64,000 nucleotides of DNA from Patiria miniata (Eukaryota; Echinodermata; Asteroidea; Valvatida; Asterinidae), in assembly GCF_015706575.1 (NCBI RefSeq), contig NW_024037053.1, positions 4,526,001 through 4,590,000 on the forward strand. The letters run 5' to 3'. The position numbers were made by a program, and so were the translations under genes. This document shows, in pieces, positions 1 through 11,294 of this stretch (positions are counted from its first letter, which is position 1; each line of letters opens with the position of its first letter). The notes beneath the pieces are model-generated. The model did not search any database. It was not told where the DNA came from and saw nothing but the letters and a program-made list of their open reading frames with translations.

Positions 1-368
1 CCAGAAACTGGAGACTTTTTTTTTTGGCCTAAAAGTGCGTGGCTCAATGAAGGCACTATTTACACAAAATTGAACATTACATTGCTCTTATTTAGCAATG
101 GACGCCGGGGAGCATATTCAAGTTACTTTGGAAGTTTTGAATGATTACCAGGGGGAAAATACATTCATGCATAAAGCAATTGAAAAGAATGTTTACATAG
201 AAGCAACTGGTATACGATAAGAAAACAGAGGTATCATTTTCAAATCTGACTGGTTTGGCAGCAAATTTCACACTTGGTAAAATTACGTTTCTGTTAATTT
301 GAACTAGAAAAACAGTTATCTACACTGGAGAGTAGTGTGTGAAAAGAACTGAAAATCTGCGACTCAGT

Positions 369-881
369 ACAGGGTGAGTAAAAAAAAACCTGAAACCCAA
401 ATGTCGGGACCATTGTTTTTAGTGAAGTTCTGCATGTAGCACTTTCAAAATCTAGGATATGAAAGCCCAATTCATAAGCTTTCTTTTAGTACAAGAATCA
501 TTCAAATCACTTATGTACTTTTCAAGTTACGGAATTTTAAACACAACCGCCGTTTTAAGGTTCTGTCCACGGATCACAAAAAAGTTGGGTGTTCTTTCAG
601 CAAAACGAAAAGAAATCATATAGGGATGTGTGTGAATTGTTTTCATTTTGCTGAAAGAACGCCCTCCTTTTTAGTGATCCGTGGACAGAACTTTAAAACG
701 GTGGTTGAGTTTAAAACCCCGTAACTTGAAAAGTACATGAGTGATTTGAATGATTCTTGTACTAAAAGAAAGCTTATGAATTGGGCTTTCATATCCTAGA
801 TTTTGAAAGTGCTACATGCAGAACGTCACTAAAACAATGGTCCTGACATTTGTGTGTCGTTTTTTTTTTACTCACCCTGTA
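369..881. mobile_element. MITE-like inverted-repeat element with TA borders
   Basis: The two halves are long imperfect inverted repeats of about 230-250 bp. They begin CAGGGTGAGTAAAAAAAA and end in the complement, and each end is flanked by TA (369-370 and 880-881). There is no open frame, so this is a non-autonomous fold-back element. The TA flanks and the TIR suggest mobilisation by a Tc1/mariner-like transposase (inference). It lies in the SMARCA4 intron downstream of exon 8. Confidence 0.8.
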
Positions 882-1148
882 TGTTGCTCAGGTTGATTAC
901 AAAGCAAAGTTTCCTCTGTGCAGTGTTTTCACCACACAAGCCAAACTTCCAAGTTTTGCCTCAATCTAACAAGTTCAGTGTCAATGTGAATTAAAAATGA
1001 TCTCTTCTAAAACGGGTACCCATTTGTGCAGGGCACAAACTTCCCCGAAAATTGCACTCTTGTAGCTCGTTAAAATTACCACAAATACGTATTGGCCTAC
1101 ATTGACACAAACATGCAAAGAGCCAAAGAAGGTTACGGACAACTCTAC

Positions 1149-4100
1149 CTTTTTCTTCTTGCGTTTCTCGCGTTTCTTCTTGCGTAGCTGCTCCTGGTGA
1201 GCCTTGACGAGGTCCACCAGGCTGTTGATGTAAGCGTCAGTCTGGCTCAGCAGGTAGGCAAGACGCTTGTCCTTCTTCTCATCAATCAAACGACGGTACC
1301 CTTCTTCATCTTCAGCCTAAAACAAAGACCGGGGAAAACGATCAAAAGCTGGGGCTTCAAACCGTTGGCTAGATTTCACAAACTTGACACCTTGCTAAAT
1401 TTGTTAAGCACAAACAATATCTGTTAAGCAAACAAAGGTTACCAGCCAAAAGGTCACACAATTGACATTACATGTGACTGGTACTCAGCAAAATAGTGCT
1501 TAGCATATAAATACTTGTGTTAACAAGCTCCGTGAAGTTGGGCCCTGAAATCCGAGGATGAGATTCAATTTCAATGTTGCTTAGAAAATGTATGCGCTGA
1601 GCACAAATCTGCAGAGCACCAGTCAAGAACAGTGTACTTTGCATGTTTTAGTCGGTAACCTGCTAAGGAAATATCTTCTGTGCTTAGCTGAAACTACGAT
1701 AAGCATATGGGTCATTCTATAAATTTAAGGTCCACTGTGTGACATTTTTCCTGTCCATGTTACCTTGCTACTGTTTAAGTTGTCATTCAAGTACCATTAA
1801 GAATGACTTTAACGATTTCTTTTTTCTTGGCTAGGTAGTTTGCTATTTCTTATCACTCTTGGGGGACAACTGCATTAAGGAGTGCATCAGAATTATAAAA
1901 TCGTACATGTCAGATGTAACAGGGACAGGGCAACAGTGAACCCCAAATTTAAAGAATGATCCTCATACTGACAGTGCAGACACTTACCATGAGTCGTCGC
2001 ATACGCTCCTTCTCGATACGTTCGCTCTCTTTCTTCTGCTCTCTCTCCGTGTTGGTGTGGTAGGTCATGACAGCCTTGTTCAGCTTGCTGAGCTTAGCCT
2101 GTATGCTGCGGTGATACTCCTTGAAATCCTTGGAATGCTGCATGATGCAGTTCAGGTACTCCTATGGGGTCAGAGGTCAATAAAGGTCCAATAAAGGTCA
2201 ATGTGTGTCAAAGGTCAATACAGGTCAAAAGGTCCATTGAGCATTCACAACTGATTTCATACTAATCCTGATGACTTTTAAGTTTCTTACCGTTTTCCTA
2301 AAGAAACCTTAACTTAAAATGGAATCCATCAAAATCAATATAAATTGAACATAGCCCAGCAGAACCCAACAGAACCTGAGAGAATCCAACAGAGTTGACA
2401 GAAGTCAAACGAACCCAACAAAACCAAACAGAACCAAACTGAACTTCATAGTACCAACAGAACTCAACAAAACACAAAAGAACTCAACAAAACAAAACAG
2501 AACAGAGCCAAACAGAAACCAACAGAACCCAACAAATTCCAAAAGATTCAACCTGAATCCAACGGATCCCAACAAATTCTTCATCCAACAAGGTAAGCAT
2601 GTTGCCCAGGATAGCCCTCTGAGTTCCATACCTGATGTTTCTGGCGTCGTTTCCTCTCCTGCTCCATCTTCTGTTGTTTCTCCAGTTTCTCCGTCAGTCG
2701 AGCCTCCCGCAGCGACTGTCGCTTGCTGCGCTTGTAGGCCTTGGAGTTGAGGGCGGTTTCCAGGGTGGTGTCCCGCCGCATGCTGCTCACTACTTCCTGC
2801 CGAAGCTGTTGTCAAAGAATAAATGTCACAAAATCATCAGCATGCAGGCATGCCCAACTAATACGTCTTGTAAAAGGTATTTACTATTTAGGTAGTGAAC
2901 ACACATCGACTCTTAGACTCTTAGAGATGGGAGCACATATATCCTTAACTTCATAACCCATCTCATTACAACAATTAATTGTACACGTTGAAGAGATGAC
3001 CTACCTGGCGTTGGAAGTTGAGAAGTCTTAGAGCGCGGAGTTCAATGGTTGCTTTCATGCGCAGGTCTTCCGGGAGGGAGCCAGGCAGAGACTGTAGCTC
3101 TTGGATGCGGTAGGCTATACGACTGGTGACCCTACAATGGTGAAAACAATGAACTGGAATAAAGACTCACGCTCCTCATTCATGCACCACTGGTACTTTC
3201 GGCAGCACTTTTCATGCAGAGAATTGACATGGTGCTTTTCCGCAAACTTTGTTCTTGTCTCCATTCTGGAGCTGAGTTGAGTCCATCACAAGGTAAATCG
3301 TAAGTCCTTCCACAAGCAAAGTCACAAAAACCAGGGGATGAACAATAATACGGGAATGTTCTTGTCGCAGTCCATTTGAATAGCTAGTGATTTGGAACTA
3401 AAAGACTTGTGAGGACTTGTGATGGACTTGTGATGGACTTGTGATGGACTTGTGATGGACTTGCGAGGTTTTGTGGTGGACTTGTGAGGACTTGTGATGG
3501 ACTTGTAAGGACTTGTGATGGACTTGATAGACTTGTGAGGACTTGTGATGGACTTGTGATGGACTTGTGGGGACTTGTAAGGACTTGTGATGGACTTGTA
3601 AGGACTTGTGATGGACTTGTGAGGACTTGTGATGGACTTGTGATGGACTTGTGATGGACTTGTGATGGACTTGCGATGGATTTTCGAGGACTTGTGATTG
3701 ACTTCTGACATTCTCGACTACAAAACTGATCCATTATTTAAATTGAACGGAAATGTGCAGCCAGATTTCAGGTACCTGTTTTCACGCTCTGATAGGATCT
3801 CCACGGGATCCAGCCCCTGGGGTTTAGTCATCGTGATCAGGCGATTCTGCTTAGGCTGCAGCATCATGACAGTCTGAATCTGCTTGGGTGGTGGCGGCTG
3901 TGGTATCTGCTGCTGCTGCTGCTGCTGCTGTTGCTGCTGTTGTTGCTGTTGTTGCTGCTGCTGCTGCTGTGGGGACATCTGCGGCATGGTGGGCCGGGGG
4001 ACCCCCTGCGGGGCACCCATTGGGTGTTGTTGTTGTTGTTGTTGTTGCTGCCATTGGCCTGGCATAGGCCCTGTGGTGGACTGACCCCCTGGCCCACTGC

Positions 4101-7100
4101 TCGGGGGTCCAGCCATAGGACCGTGACTGCCCCCTGCTATAGAAACAAGAACAACGCACCATCAGTAAAAAAATCATACTCCTTCAAATTCATCTCAAAG
4201 AAATTAATTTTCAGTGGCTTGATAGTCGGACATTTTAACACAAAGCCGCATCTGATTTATTTGACTACGGCTACCATCTTCACACGTCTCTATGGGAATC
4301 GTATTCAGCCGCTTCCATAGACTTGTGCATACTTGCCAGCCGTAGTAATTAATTCGGATGTAGCCGAAGTCGGACTTTCTCCATTTAAATCTCAGGTAAC
4401 AAGTTTTGGAATTTTTCAAATCATGTCTGGAGTTTTAAAAACTGGTTACTTTTCTTCTTTTTTTTAAATGCAACATTAATTTGTTTCTAAAGATGCAGTG
4501 AGCATTTTATATGTCAAATAGATTTTTATTGCAAGAAAGTTCAATTGATAAATTACTACTCTTGTCAACAATGTGGAAAAGAAAACAAAAAGAACAAAAT
4601 GTGTGCGTGGAGAGCTGTATTAGTCAGAATGGCAGTGAGGGATTCCTTGTGCAGTTGAAGCTTGTGCCATGCTTGAATGCATTTTGAAAATTGTGCCAAA
4701 TTAAAACTTCTAGTTCCAAACAATATAGCTTTAATTTGTAGAAAGTTTTCAGCAAACGGAAAAAGGACTACAGTCTTGATTGAGGAGCAGGAAAAAAAAT
4801 TCAAGGGCCCTGAATCAAAGATCAAGTGATTTTAAGCAGTGAAATATGGAGATTTTTTTATTGTTCAACTGTAATTAATTTACATAGAGGTAAATATCTT
4901 CCAATTTAGAACCCCTAACCAGTTCGTGCCGGGACTATTTTGATAAGAATGGAACGAGTCGCTGGATTATTTTTCACTCGACCACAAGCCAGGCAGTTTG
5001 AAGCCGTCACCCTTGGGCAGCACACTTATATTTCCGGCCTCGCTTGCTGCGAGCGGGTCGCTGACAGATATTTCTGGCTTCGCTCCCCACTTGTTTATCC
5101 GTCATCCATTCAAATACCGCAAAACCTTTGCGTATATACACGTCACCCGGAGTGAACTGGCTAAACATCCCAAAAGAAGAATCAAGGCCCATTATGCCAC
5201 AAACAGAATTTCAGTTTTACAGCGAAAAATGAAAGGAACATAAAAAAATAAATACCTGATTGCAGAGTGCAGCATCGTGATAAGCATGGGTCAGTTGCAG
5301 AATAGCGGTGGTTTGGACAGCAGTTGAGTTCAGCCCCGTTACAAAGCAAGTGCTAATTCGCAAGCGCGACAGGACACAAAACACGGCAAGAGGACCAAGT
5401 AAGACTACGTCCGATGGCGGTTCAAACTTTTTTGCCATGACTTGAACATTTCAAAAGCTGTTGTAAACTGGACCAACAAGCAGGCTACAACTAGAATGAA
5501 TCCAGAGTATTTTCTGTTTTTGAATAAAAACTAATAGCAATATTCAGATAAAAATTCATTTAACTTTTGGGTTCGGATTTTGATTGATCTGGATTTTGCT
5601 AAAAGTCCCGCCCACTTTTGGGTTGCATAAATTTCTCCCAACGCTGGTGAACAAGTTGACAGAGCAAGTGGTCACCTGACCAAAACGTGTGATCTAATTG
5701 GTCAATGTGCGCCATCTGATTGACAGGCAGAAAAGTCCACTCACTAAAAAACAAGAATAAAATTGATCAAAAACAAAACCTTTCTTGTAGCCTGTACTTT
5801 GATTCATGTGTACTTGTATAGCTTTTAAGATTTTCAAGTAATGGCAACAATTTAGAACCATTATGGTAACACCTCCAACTTGACTGACCCCTTTACCGTG
5901 TTTTGCCTCACATCTCTTTTCTTTGCTTTTGTTTCTTCTTTAAGAATAATGAAAACACAATACTCACACAGCCTACTTATTAACCTACCACCGGAGCGTG
6001 GGTACATGGCTTGGTGTTTGCCCTGGACGGCTTGCCGCAGGTTGTCCGGTATGAGCTGGTTTCTGGAGAGTAGCTTGTAGGCCATGATCTGCGCCTTGAG
6101 TTGGTGGAGTTGGGGCGGGCTGAAGGGGGTGGTACGTGGGCCCCCGGGGGGCGTGGGGCCCATCCCTGGGCCCTGGCTGCTGGTAGGGGGAGGGGCGTTG
6201 GTGTCCATGGGCCCACCGTAACCTGTGGAAAAAAGTGCCAAAATTAAATTGATTACTCAATATTTTTTTTTTTTTTTTTTTTTTTTTAGTCCACTGACCC
6301 CTTGGAACCAATTTAAAAAAGGGCACCAAAAATCTGCAAATTCAAACCTTCCATTTCATTTTCTTCAGGTTAATAAGGAATTTTCTAGAAATAGTGAAAT
6401 CTATTTACATCATATATACAGGATTTTCAATATTTCTGACTTATTTGCAATACCAGGTTTTTTTCCGGTCATTGGTATTCCAAAAAGTTTAAAGAGTTTT
6501 CAGAACACAAATGCTGTATATAGGCCTACATTAGTAACCTTACTATAACTTCAGACATCCAACATTAGAGAACATTTAATGGGAAACAAAATATTTATAC
6601 ATTTTATTCTGGAATTTTTCTAAATCAGTTGAAGAAAAAGAGCGAGCAGAAACCTACAACACAATTAACCCTAACTCCCCCGCCTAATTTACTAGGAACC
6701 ATACCCATTCTGGCAAATTCCAACACCCACATGGGAAATTGTACACACATACTGTTGGACTTAGTTTCTGGAGGTATGCCAACCCCAGTGTAAAAGACCA
6801 TAAGTGTAGGGGTACTGTACCTATCCCAACAGATTTAAACAAAACCTGCTGTTTAACTTTGATGGGTTGAGTTCGGTTAGGTTAAAGAAAAGTGATACTG
6901 TGCCTGATGTATGGTTGTGAGCCTCTATAGTCCGGAATCGATCACAATCAGGCAAAACAAAGTGTTAGGTTTTGATGGAGGGTCAAACTTCAATCGCTCT
7001 GTTAGTAATGAGTGCACCCTGGTCTGCCGTACCTCCCATAGCTTGCTGCTGGTGTTGGTGTTGCTTTGCTCGCTTAGCCAAACCCATCAGTTGACTGTAG

Positions 7101-9197
7101 CGAGGATCTCCCTGCATGCCCTGCTCCTGCATCGTCTCAATGGCCTAAGAAGGGAAATAAACACCCCCAAAATAACATTGATTAGCACTAACCCTCTAAG
7201 GTATTGGCTAGAGACTTAAACACAAAATTCAGGTTTGTGTAGCGGTACTTCCCTCGCCTTCCACCGCCAGGCATGCAACTGCGAATTTAGAAAAACGAGG
7301 AAATTCCAAACCGCACAAGCCTTTGTACATTTTTTTCCAATTTGTAATGGCATTTGTGAGAAGTGAAAAAACGAGGAAATCAGCAGATCCGAGGAAAAGT
7401 TGCATGCCTGTGTGACCCCTGTGACTCGGGTTCCAATCCTGCCTGCATCTGGCAGGGTAAGGGTAAGTATGGCAACAATTTCTGGTCTATGATAAGTAAG
7501 CAAGGAATTCTGACTTGTTCGCACGTGTGCATCCTGTTATTGAGGATTTTGAGTTTGGAGCAATATTTGTAAGCACAAAGTGAAAGTCATGAGTAAAGCA
7601 TTCTGTGGTCAACATAGACAAGTTTTGGGCCAAGACTTACCCTCTGCAATGTGTTGTACTGATTCTGGAAGGTGGAGCTTTGTTGTTGAGGTCCATGCAT
7701 GGGTCCCGACGGTGGCTGTGGTGGTGGGGGTGTCGGCCCCTGCATACTCCCGCCTTGACCTGGCATCGAGGGTGGCATCGAGGGCGGCATCTGATTTGGG
7801 CCCGTGTTCCCAACTGGGCCTTGGCTCATCATTGGTATCTGGTTGGCCATGGGGTCTTGGCTTGGCATGTATCCTGGGCCAGACATTGGTCCGGGGCCTT
7901 GCATTGGACCAGGCATGGGTCCTGGGACAGGCATGGAGCTTGGCGTGGGCATGGGACCCCCACTAGCCATGGGACCCCCACTAGCCATGGGACCCCCACT
8001 AGCCATGGGACCCCCACTAGCCATGGGACCCCCACTGGCCATGGGACCCCCACTGGGCATGGGGCCCCCACTGGGCATGGGGCCCCCACTGGGCATGGGG
8101 CCCCCACTGGGCATGGGACCCCCACTAGCCATGGGACCCCCACTAGCCATGGGACCCCCACTGGGCATGGGGCCCCCACTAGGCATGGGGCCGGAAGTTG
8201 ACATCGATCCCTGCATGGATCCCGGACCTTGCATGGGTCCCTGACTGGGCATATGTCCTCCTTGACTTGGCATGCCTCCTTGATTGGGCATCATTCCAAC
8301 CGGGCCTTGGTTTCCCATGTATCCCTGATTCCCCGTGTGTCCCTGGCTGCCCATTGGGCCTTGGCTGCCCATGTACCCTTGAGTACCAGAATGTCCCTGG
8401 CTCCCCATGGGACCTTGACTGCCCATGTAAGGTTGACTGCCCATGTAGCCCTGTCCAGTCGGCCCCTGGTTCCCCATCGACCCTTGACTTCCGACTGACC
8501 CTTGACCTGCCATGGGTCCCTGGCTCCCCATAGGTCCTTGAGTCATCATGGTGGAATCCTGGCTTCCCATTGGTCCTGGGGTGTCCATGGTACCTTGGCT
8601 CATCATGGCACCTTGGGTCCCCATAGGCGGTTGGTTCCCCATTGGCCCTTGAGTCATCATTGGTGCATGTACGCCCATGCCTCCCTGGTTCCCCGTCGCG
8701 CTCAAGTTCATCATCGGGCCTTGGTTGCCCATAGTACCCTGGCTGCCCATAGGTCCTTGGCTCATCATGGCTCCCTGGTTTCCCATAGGCATCTGGCCTT
8801 GATGCTGTTGCTGCTGTATGGGCATTTGATGGTGCTGCATTGGGCTTTGGTTGGGCGGCATCGGTGACTGTCCTGGCATGGTGTTAGGGTTAGGCATTGG
8901 TGACATTTGGGCCATGGGGCTGTTAGCATGCATCATAACAGGGCCAGCCATAGGGCTTTGGATGGGGCCACCCATGGGGCTAGCGATCGATCCACCATGG
9001 ATGGAACTAGGGCTAGGCGTGGGCATGGGGCGGGGGCTTTCCATGGGCATGCCTGATTGTGACATCGGTGATGGGGCCGGCATTTGTTGCGACGGCAGCG
9101 GGGACTGTTCGGCCATCTGTCCTGGTGCAGGCATTGAGGCTAAGTCGGCAAGAGAGTCCTGCATGGGACTCGAGACTGCCATGGCTTCATCAGACAT
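1149..9197 (-). CDS. SMARCA4: SMARCA4/BRG1-type SWI/SNF ATPase, N-terminal part (8 coding exons, runs off left edge)
   Basis: This is the catalytic ATPase subunit of the BAF (SWI/SNF) nucleosome remodelling complex, acting in the nucleus. Coding exons in transcript order are 9197-7641, 7144-7033, 6222-5989, 4136-3776, 3131-3005, 2805-2632, 2161-1988 and 1316-1149. All have GT-AG borders and join in frame for 969 codons. Seen: a low-complexity Met/Gly/Pro/Ser/Gln region (1-556), the QLQ domain (about 589-625, [17 protein letters not shown]), polyQ runs (about 655-705), the DPVEIL..ERE motif, and the HSA domain (about 845-917, with KDFKEYHRS and EKERMRRLM). Exon 8 ends in a Lys-rich tail. The BRK, helicase and bromodomain regions are not in the window, so the gene continues left of position 1. 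The start ATG at 9195-9197 follows a possible 5'UTR acceptor (TTTTTATAG) about 20 nt upstream. Echinoderms are expected to have one gene for vertebrate SMARCA2 and SMARCA4, so the symbol stands for that pair. Confidence 0.95.
1385..1535. repeat. Dispersed GCTAAGCA / TACCAGTCACA element, copy 1
   Basis: This short AT-rich element of about 130-150 bp has internal inverted motifs (TTAAGCA...GGTTACCAGCC...TGACATTACATGTGACTGGTAC...TGCTTAGCA), followed by GAAGTTGGGCCC. Similar sequences appear at 25990-26165, 29635-29760, 33100-33230 and 51690-51840, with weaker relatives near 16740-16870, 46200-46330 and 63240-63300. No coding capacity. Probably a small hairpin-forming MITE. Confidence 0.65.
1988..2805 (-). 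other. SMARCA4: SMARCA4 HSA-domain exons 6 and 7
   Basis: Exons 2805-2632 and 2161-1988, both exactly 174 nt and in phase 0, encode the pre-HSA basic helix ([20 protein letters not shown]) and most of the HSA helix ([18 protein letters not shown] onward to [11 protein letters not shown]). In SWI/SNF and INO80 ATPases the HSA helix binds actin and actin-related proteins. The sequence is close to the vertebrate one, so this part is under strong constraint, unlike exon 1. The intron between them contains the degenerate repeat at 2346-2590. Confidence 0.93.
2346..2590. repeat. Degenerate CCAACAGAA-type tandem repeat
   Basis: This is an imperfect run of units such as AACCCAACAGAACC and AACTCAACAAAAC. 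It fills much of the intron between SMARCA4 exons 6 and 7. It starts about 40 nt downstream of the exon 6 donor in the direction of transcription. Read in sense it is TTGTTGGGTTC-like. Confidence 0.75.
3410..3715. repeat. 11-bp minisatellite (TGGACTTGTGA unit)
   Basis: About 27 copies of an 11-bp unit, TGGACTTGTGA on the plus strand (TCACAAGTCCA in the sense of SMARCA4), with occasional shorter variants. It begins about 60 nt downstream of the exon 4 donor. The open frames in it (SITSPSQV...) are artefacts of the repeat. Related arrays lie at 12640-12945 and 26600-27060. Confidence 0.93.
3776..4136 (-). repeat. SMARCA4: SMARCA4 exon 4 with two polyglutamine tracts
   Basis: This 361-nt exon encodes eight Gln ending in His (4024-4050) and then 21 consecutive Gln (3907-3969). 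The second run mixes CAG and CAA codons, which usually slows slippage compared with a pure CAG run. It is followed by [11 protein letters not shown] and the conserved segment [16 protein letters not shown]. The tracts sit between QLQ and HSA, where the vertebrate protein is Pro-rich. Confidence 0.92.
4137..5988. other. SMARCA4 intron 3, no coding sequence seen
   Basis: No conserved frame is recognised. The segment 4920-5160 is locally richer in G+C and CpG than its surroundings and is unexplained. Around 5620-5760 there is a copy of the TGGTCACCTGACCAAAACG / GTGATCTAATTGGTCAATGTG dispersed repeat, which is also found at 53880-54000, 60815-60930 and 63510-63630. Confidence 0.6.
5989..6222 (-). 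other. SMARCA4: SMARCA4 QLQ-domain exon
   Basis: The exon lies between a TTTCCACAG acceptor and a GTAGGT donor, phase 1 to 1. It encodes a Pro-rich lead ([13 protein letters not shown]) and the QLQ domain at about residues 589-625 ([20 protein letters not shown] then [16 protein letters not shown]). In this family QLQ is a protein-interaction helix pair. The plus-strand T-run at 6263-6287 lies just upstream of this exon in transcript terms. Confidence 0.93.
7641..9197 (-). other. SMARCA4: SMARCA4 exon 1: 519-codon low-complexity N-terminus
   Basis: A single 1557-nt exon runs from the start ATG to a GTAAGT donor (7631-7640 on the plus strand) in phase 0. It is built almost entirely of Met, Gly, Pro, Gln and Ser. 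It contains degenerate [12 protein letters not shown]-type repeats (about 8250-8780) and then a nearly exact hexapeptide array (7951-8190). No folded domain is recognisable. The following exon (7144-7033) carries [12 protein letters not shown], matching the DDPRYNQMKGM region that sits before QLQ in the vertebrate protein, so the extra length lies on the N-terminal side. Open frames on the opposite strand here are by-products of the biased composition. Confidence 0.88.
7951..8190 (-). repeat. 18-bp coding minisatellite (GGPM-A/P-S hexapeptide array)
   Basis: About 13 tandem copies of an 18-bp unit (plus strand ACTAGCCATGGGACCCCC with AGCC/GGGC variants) encode GGPMAS or GGPMPS in SMARCA4 exon 1. 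The A and P variants are grouped in blocks, which suggests spread by unequal exchange or slippage. The unit is a multiple of three, so copy-number change leaves the frame intact. Confidence 0.95.
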
Positions 9198-9459
9198 CTT
9201 CCATCAAGTTCAGGCTATAAAAATAGAAATATCAAGACAAACAAAATGAAAGTATTGTGAACAACACCTTTTCAGTTTGTGATGAGTGTGAAATATTACC
9301 ATGAGGCATGAAAAACAGAAAATTTAACTTTCACGTGATTGATATTTTAAAAATTCTTAGGATTTGTAAAATAGTTCATCAACTAGGCCTTCATCTGTTC
9401 AGTCATTGTCAGTCTGACAAAAACAATGTCAGAATGATAATAAAATGATAAAAATTAAA

Positions 9460-10355
9460 CGAAGTGGCTATCGTTACAGCAGCCGTTGTTTAGCGCCCTC
9501 TACGATACTTTTTTGATACGCACGCAGGTATATAATTATTTGTTTCCCCACGTTTTAGCGAGCAGTGCGACAGCTCAATCGATAGAGGGTAAGATACTAA
9601 GATTTTACACCGCGATGTTGCGGGTTCGCATCTCAGTTTTGCACTCGAAGTTTTTTCCTTTTCTAACCTGAGGCTTTGGAGGATTTTTTTTAAAAGGGAA
9701 ATAAAGTTCGAATTTCATAACGTTCAAATTCACTTTTTTCCTTCTAATTTGAAATTTTCTTCTCATGTTTTTATAAAAGTTGCAGTAGGCCGTAACGATA
9801 GAAAATGGGAAATGCTTTATGGCTGCCGTAACGATAGCCACTGCGAAAATTAAAATTAATGAAAACAAATCATAACATTTAAAATGTGACTGACATGACC
9901 GAAGTGAACATTTTGACTGTCATGTCTGTCAATTATTGTTCAAATCCATGCCCTTCTTACAAAGTTCGCAGTGGCTATTGTTACGGCAGCCGTAACGCAT
10001 TTCCCATTTTCTATCGTTACGGTAGACTGCAACCTGGCAACTTTTATAAAAAAACATGACAAGAAAATATAAAATTAGAAGGAAAAAAGTGAATTTGAAC
10101 TTTATGAAATTCGGACTTTATTTCCCTTTTAAAAAAAATCCTCCAAAGCCTCAGGTTAGAAAAGGAAAAAAATTCGAGTGCAAAACTGAGATTCGAACCC
10201 GCAACCTCGCGGTGCAAAATTCTACCCTCTATCGGCTGAGCTGGCGCACTGCTCGATAAAACGTGGGGAAACAAATAATTATATACCTGCGTGCGTATCA
10301 AAAAAATATCGTAGAGGGCGCTAAACAACGAGTGCCGTAACGATAGCCACTTCGT
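9460..10355. mobile_element. Long palindromic element with tRNA-like segments in both arms
   Basis: The arms 9460-9850 and about 9965-10355 are inverted copies. The ends read CGAAGTGGCTATCGTTAC and its complement. Each arm has an AGCGCCCTCTACGATA motif, a tRNA-like stretch with a B-box-like GGTTCGCATCTC/GATTCGAACC (about 9560-9645 and 10185-10255), and a shared tail, TTTATTTCCCTTTTAAAAAA. The motif CCGTAACGATAG recurs in both arms. The spacer is about 110 bp. It reads as two SINE-like copies in head-to-head arrangement or as a fold-back element that has captured one. It lies upstream of the SMARCA4 start codon, in its 5' region or 5'UTR intron. Confidence 0.8.
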
Positions 10356-11294
10356 ACAAAGTTACATGGCTAAACCAATAAACCAATAAACATGAATTCT
10401 TCCCTTGTTGACTGCATGCACAACGTATTGCATATCGGCCTTGTCGGCCTCACTGAACAAAGAATTGCACTTTTGCAGAGCTCAAAAAGAAACTTGAATT
10501 TCCCTTCGATAAATTCAATATGAACAACAGATATTATCTGCACGAATAACTTTGCTTACTCAACTTTTTTTACACATGCATTTTCAATATCAAAAGGCCA
10601 TTCTTACGTGAAATAATGACGATGAAATGTTCACTTTCCCGTCATGACAAAGAAAGCCCATCCATGTTGAAACTCGGTGCGCTTCGGAAATTTCCGTCTC
10701 ATCTTCATTTCGCTGGTACGCTACCCCTCAAAAAGCGTACAAATTGAGTGCAACGTACCAGTGAAATGGTGCTGCAAATTTTAATACTCCCACGAACACA
10801 GGACGAAAAGACCCATTCGCAAATTGCAAGCTATTCGCAACTGGGTGTGTTATTATGTGGTGACGCCCTCAAGAGGTAGAAACAAGCACATTTACTGTTC
10901 TGAAAACTTGGGCAGGTAGCATGATGCATTGATGGCATAACTTTTTTTGCTTTTTTGTTAATTCTTTCATTTGTGGATTATGGACTGAAGCTGAATTATA
11001 CTATTGTCGATATGTTTCAGAAATATGTAAATCTGGTTGACAACTGAGTCAAGCATGCTGCTGACTGAAGTTGGCTTAATTGTAAACAAAGGGGAGAGGC
11101 ATTGATTAGAATAGATGGGGGGTGGACAAATGGATATTTGCATAACATTCTTATTTGAATTTATAATTATTTTCTCTTTTTTTCATTATGTTCTTCACAG
11201 TCATGGACACCTGTGTATTTAACTAGATGTGGACCGCATGTAAATCTTCAAGACTTGGAAACATCAATTCCGTTGCCCGGCCGGCATCGCTGGT
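10356..11294. promoter_or_regulatory. Divergent intergenic region between SMARCA4 and MTG1
   Basis: The start codons of SMARCA4 (minus) and MTG1 (plus) face away from each other across about 2.1 kb. The first part is the palindromic element. The remainder probably holds the 5' ends of both transcripts (inference from position). A small hairpin is visible at about 10705-10775 (CGCTGGTACG...CGTACCAGTG). No TATA box or other core promoter element is convincing. Confidence 0.4.

Noticed and set aside
3322..3734. Frames of about 120 codons reading [11 protein letters not shown] repeats
   Set aside because: Products of the 11-bp minisatellite in a SMARCA4 intron; not conserved, no splice support.
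7605..8201. 198-codon plus-strand frame with THGTPTS repeats
   Set aside because: It is the antisense of the SMARCA4 GGPM(A/P)S array; the 18-bp unit keeps several frames open.
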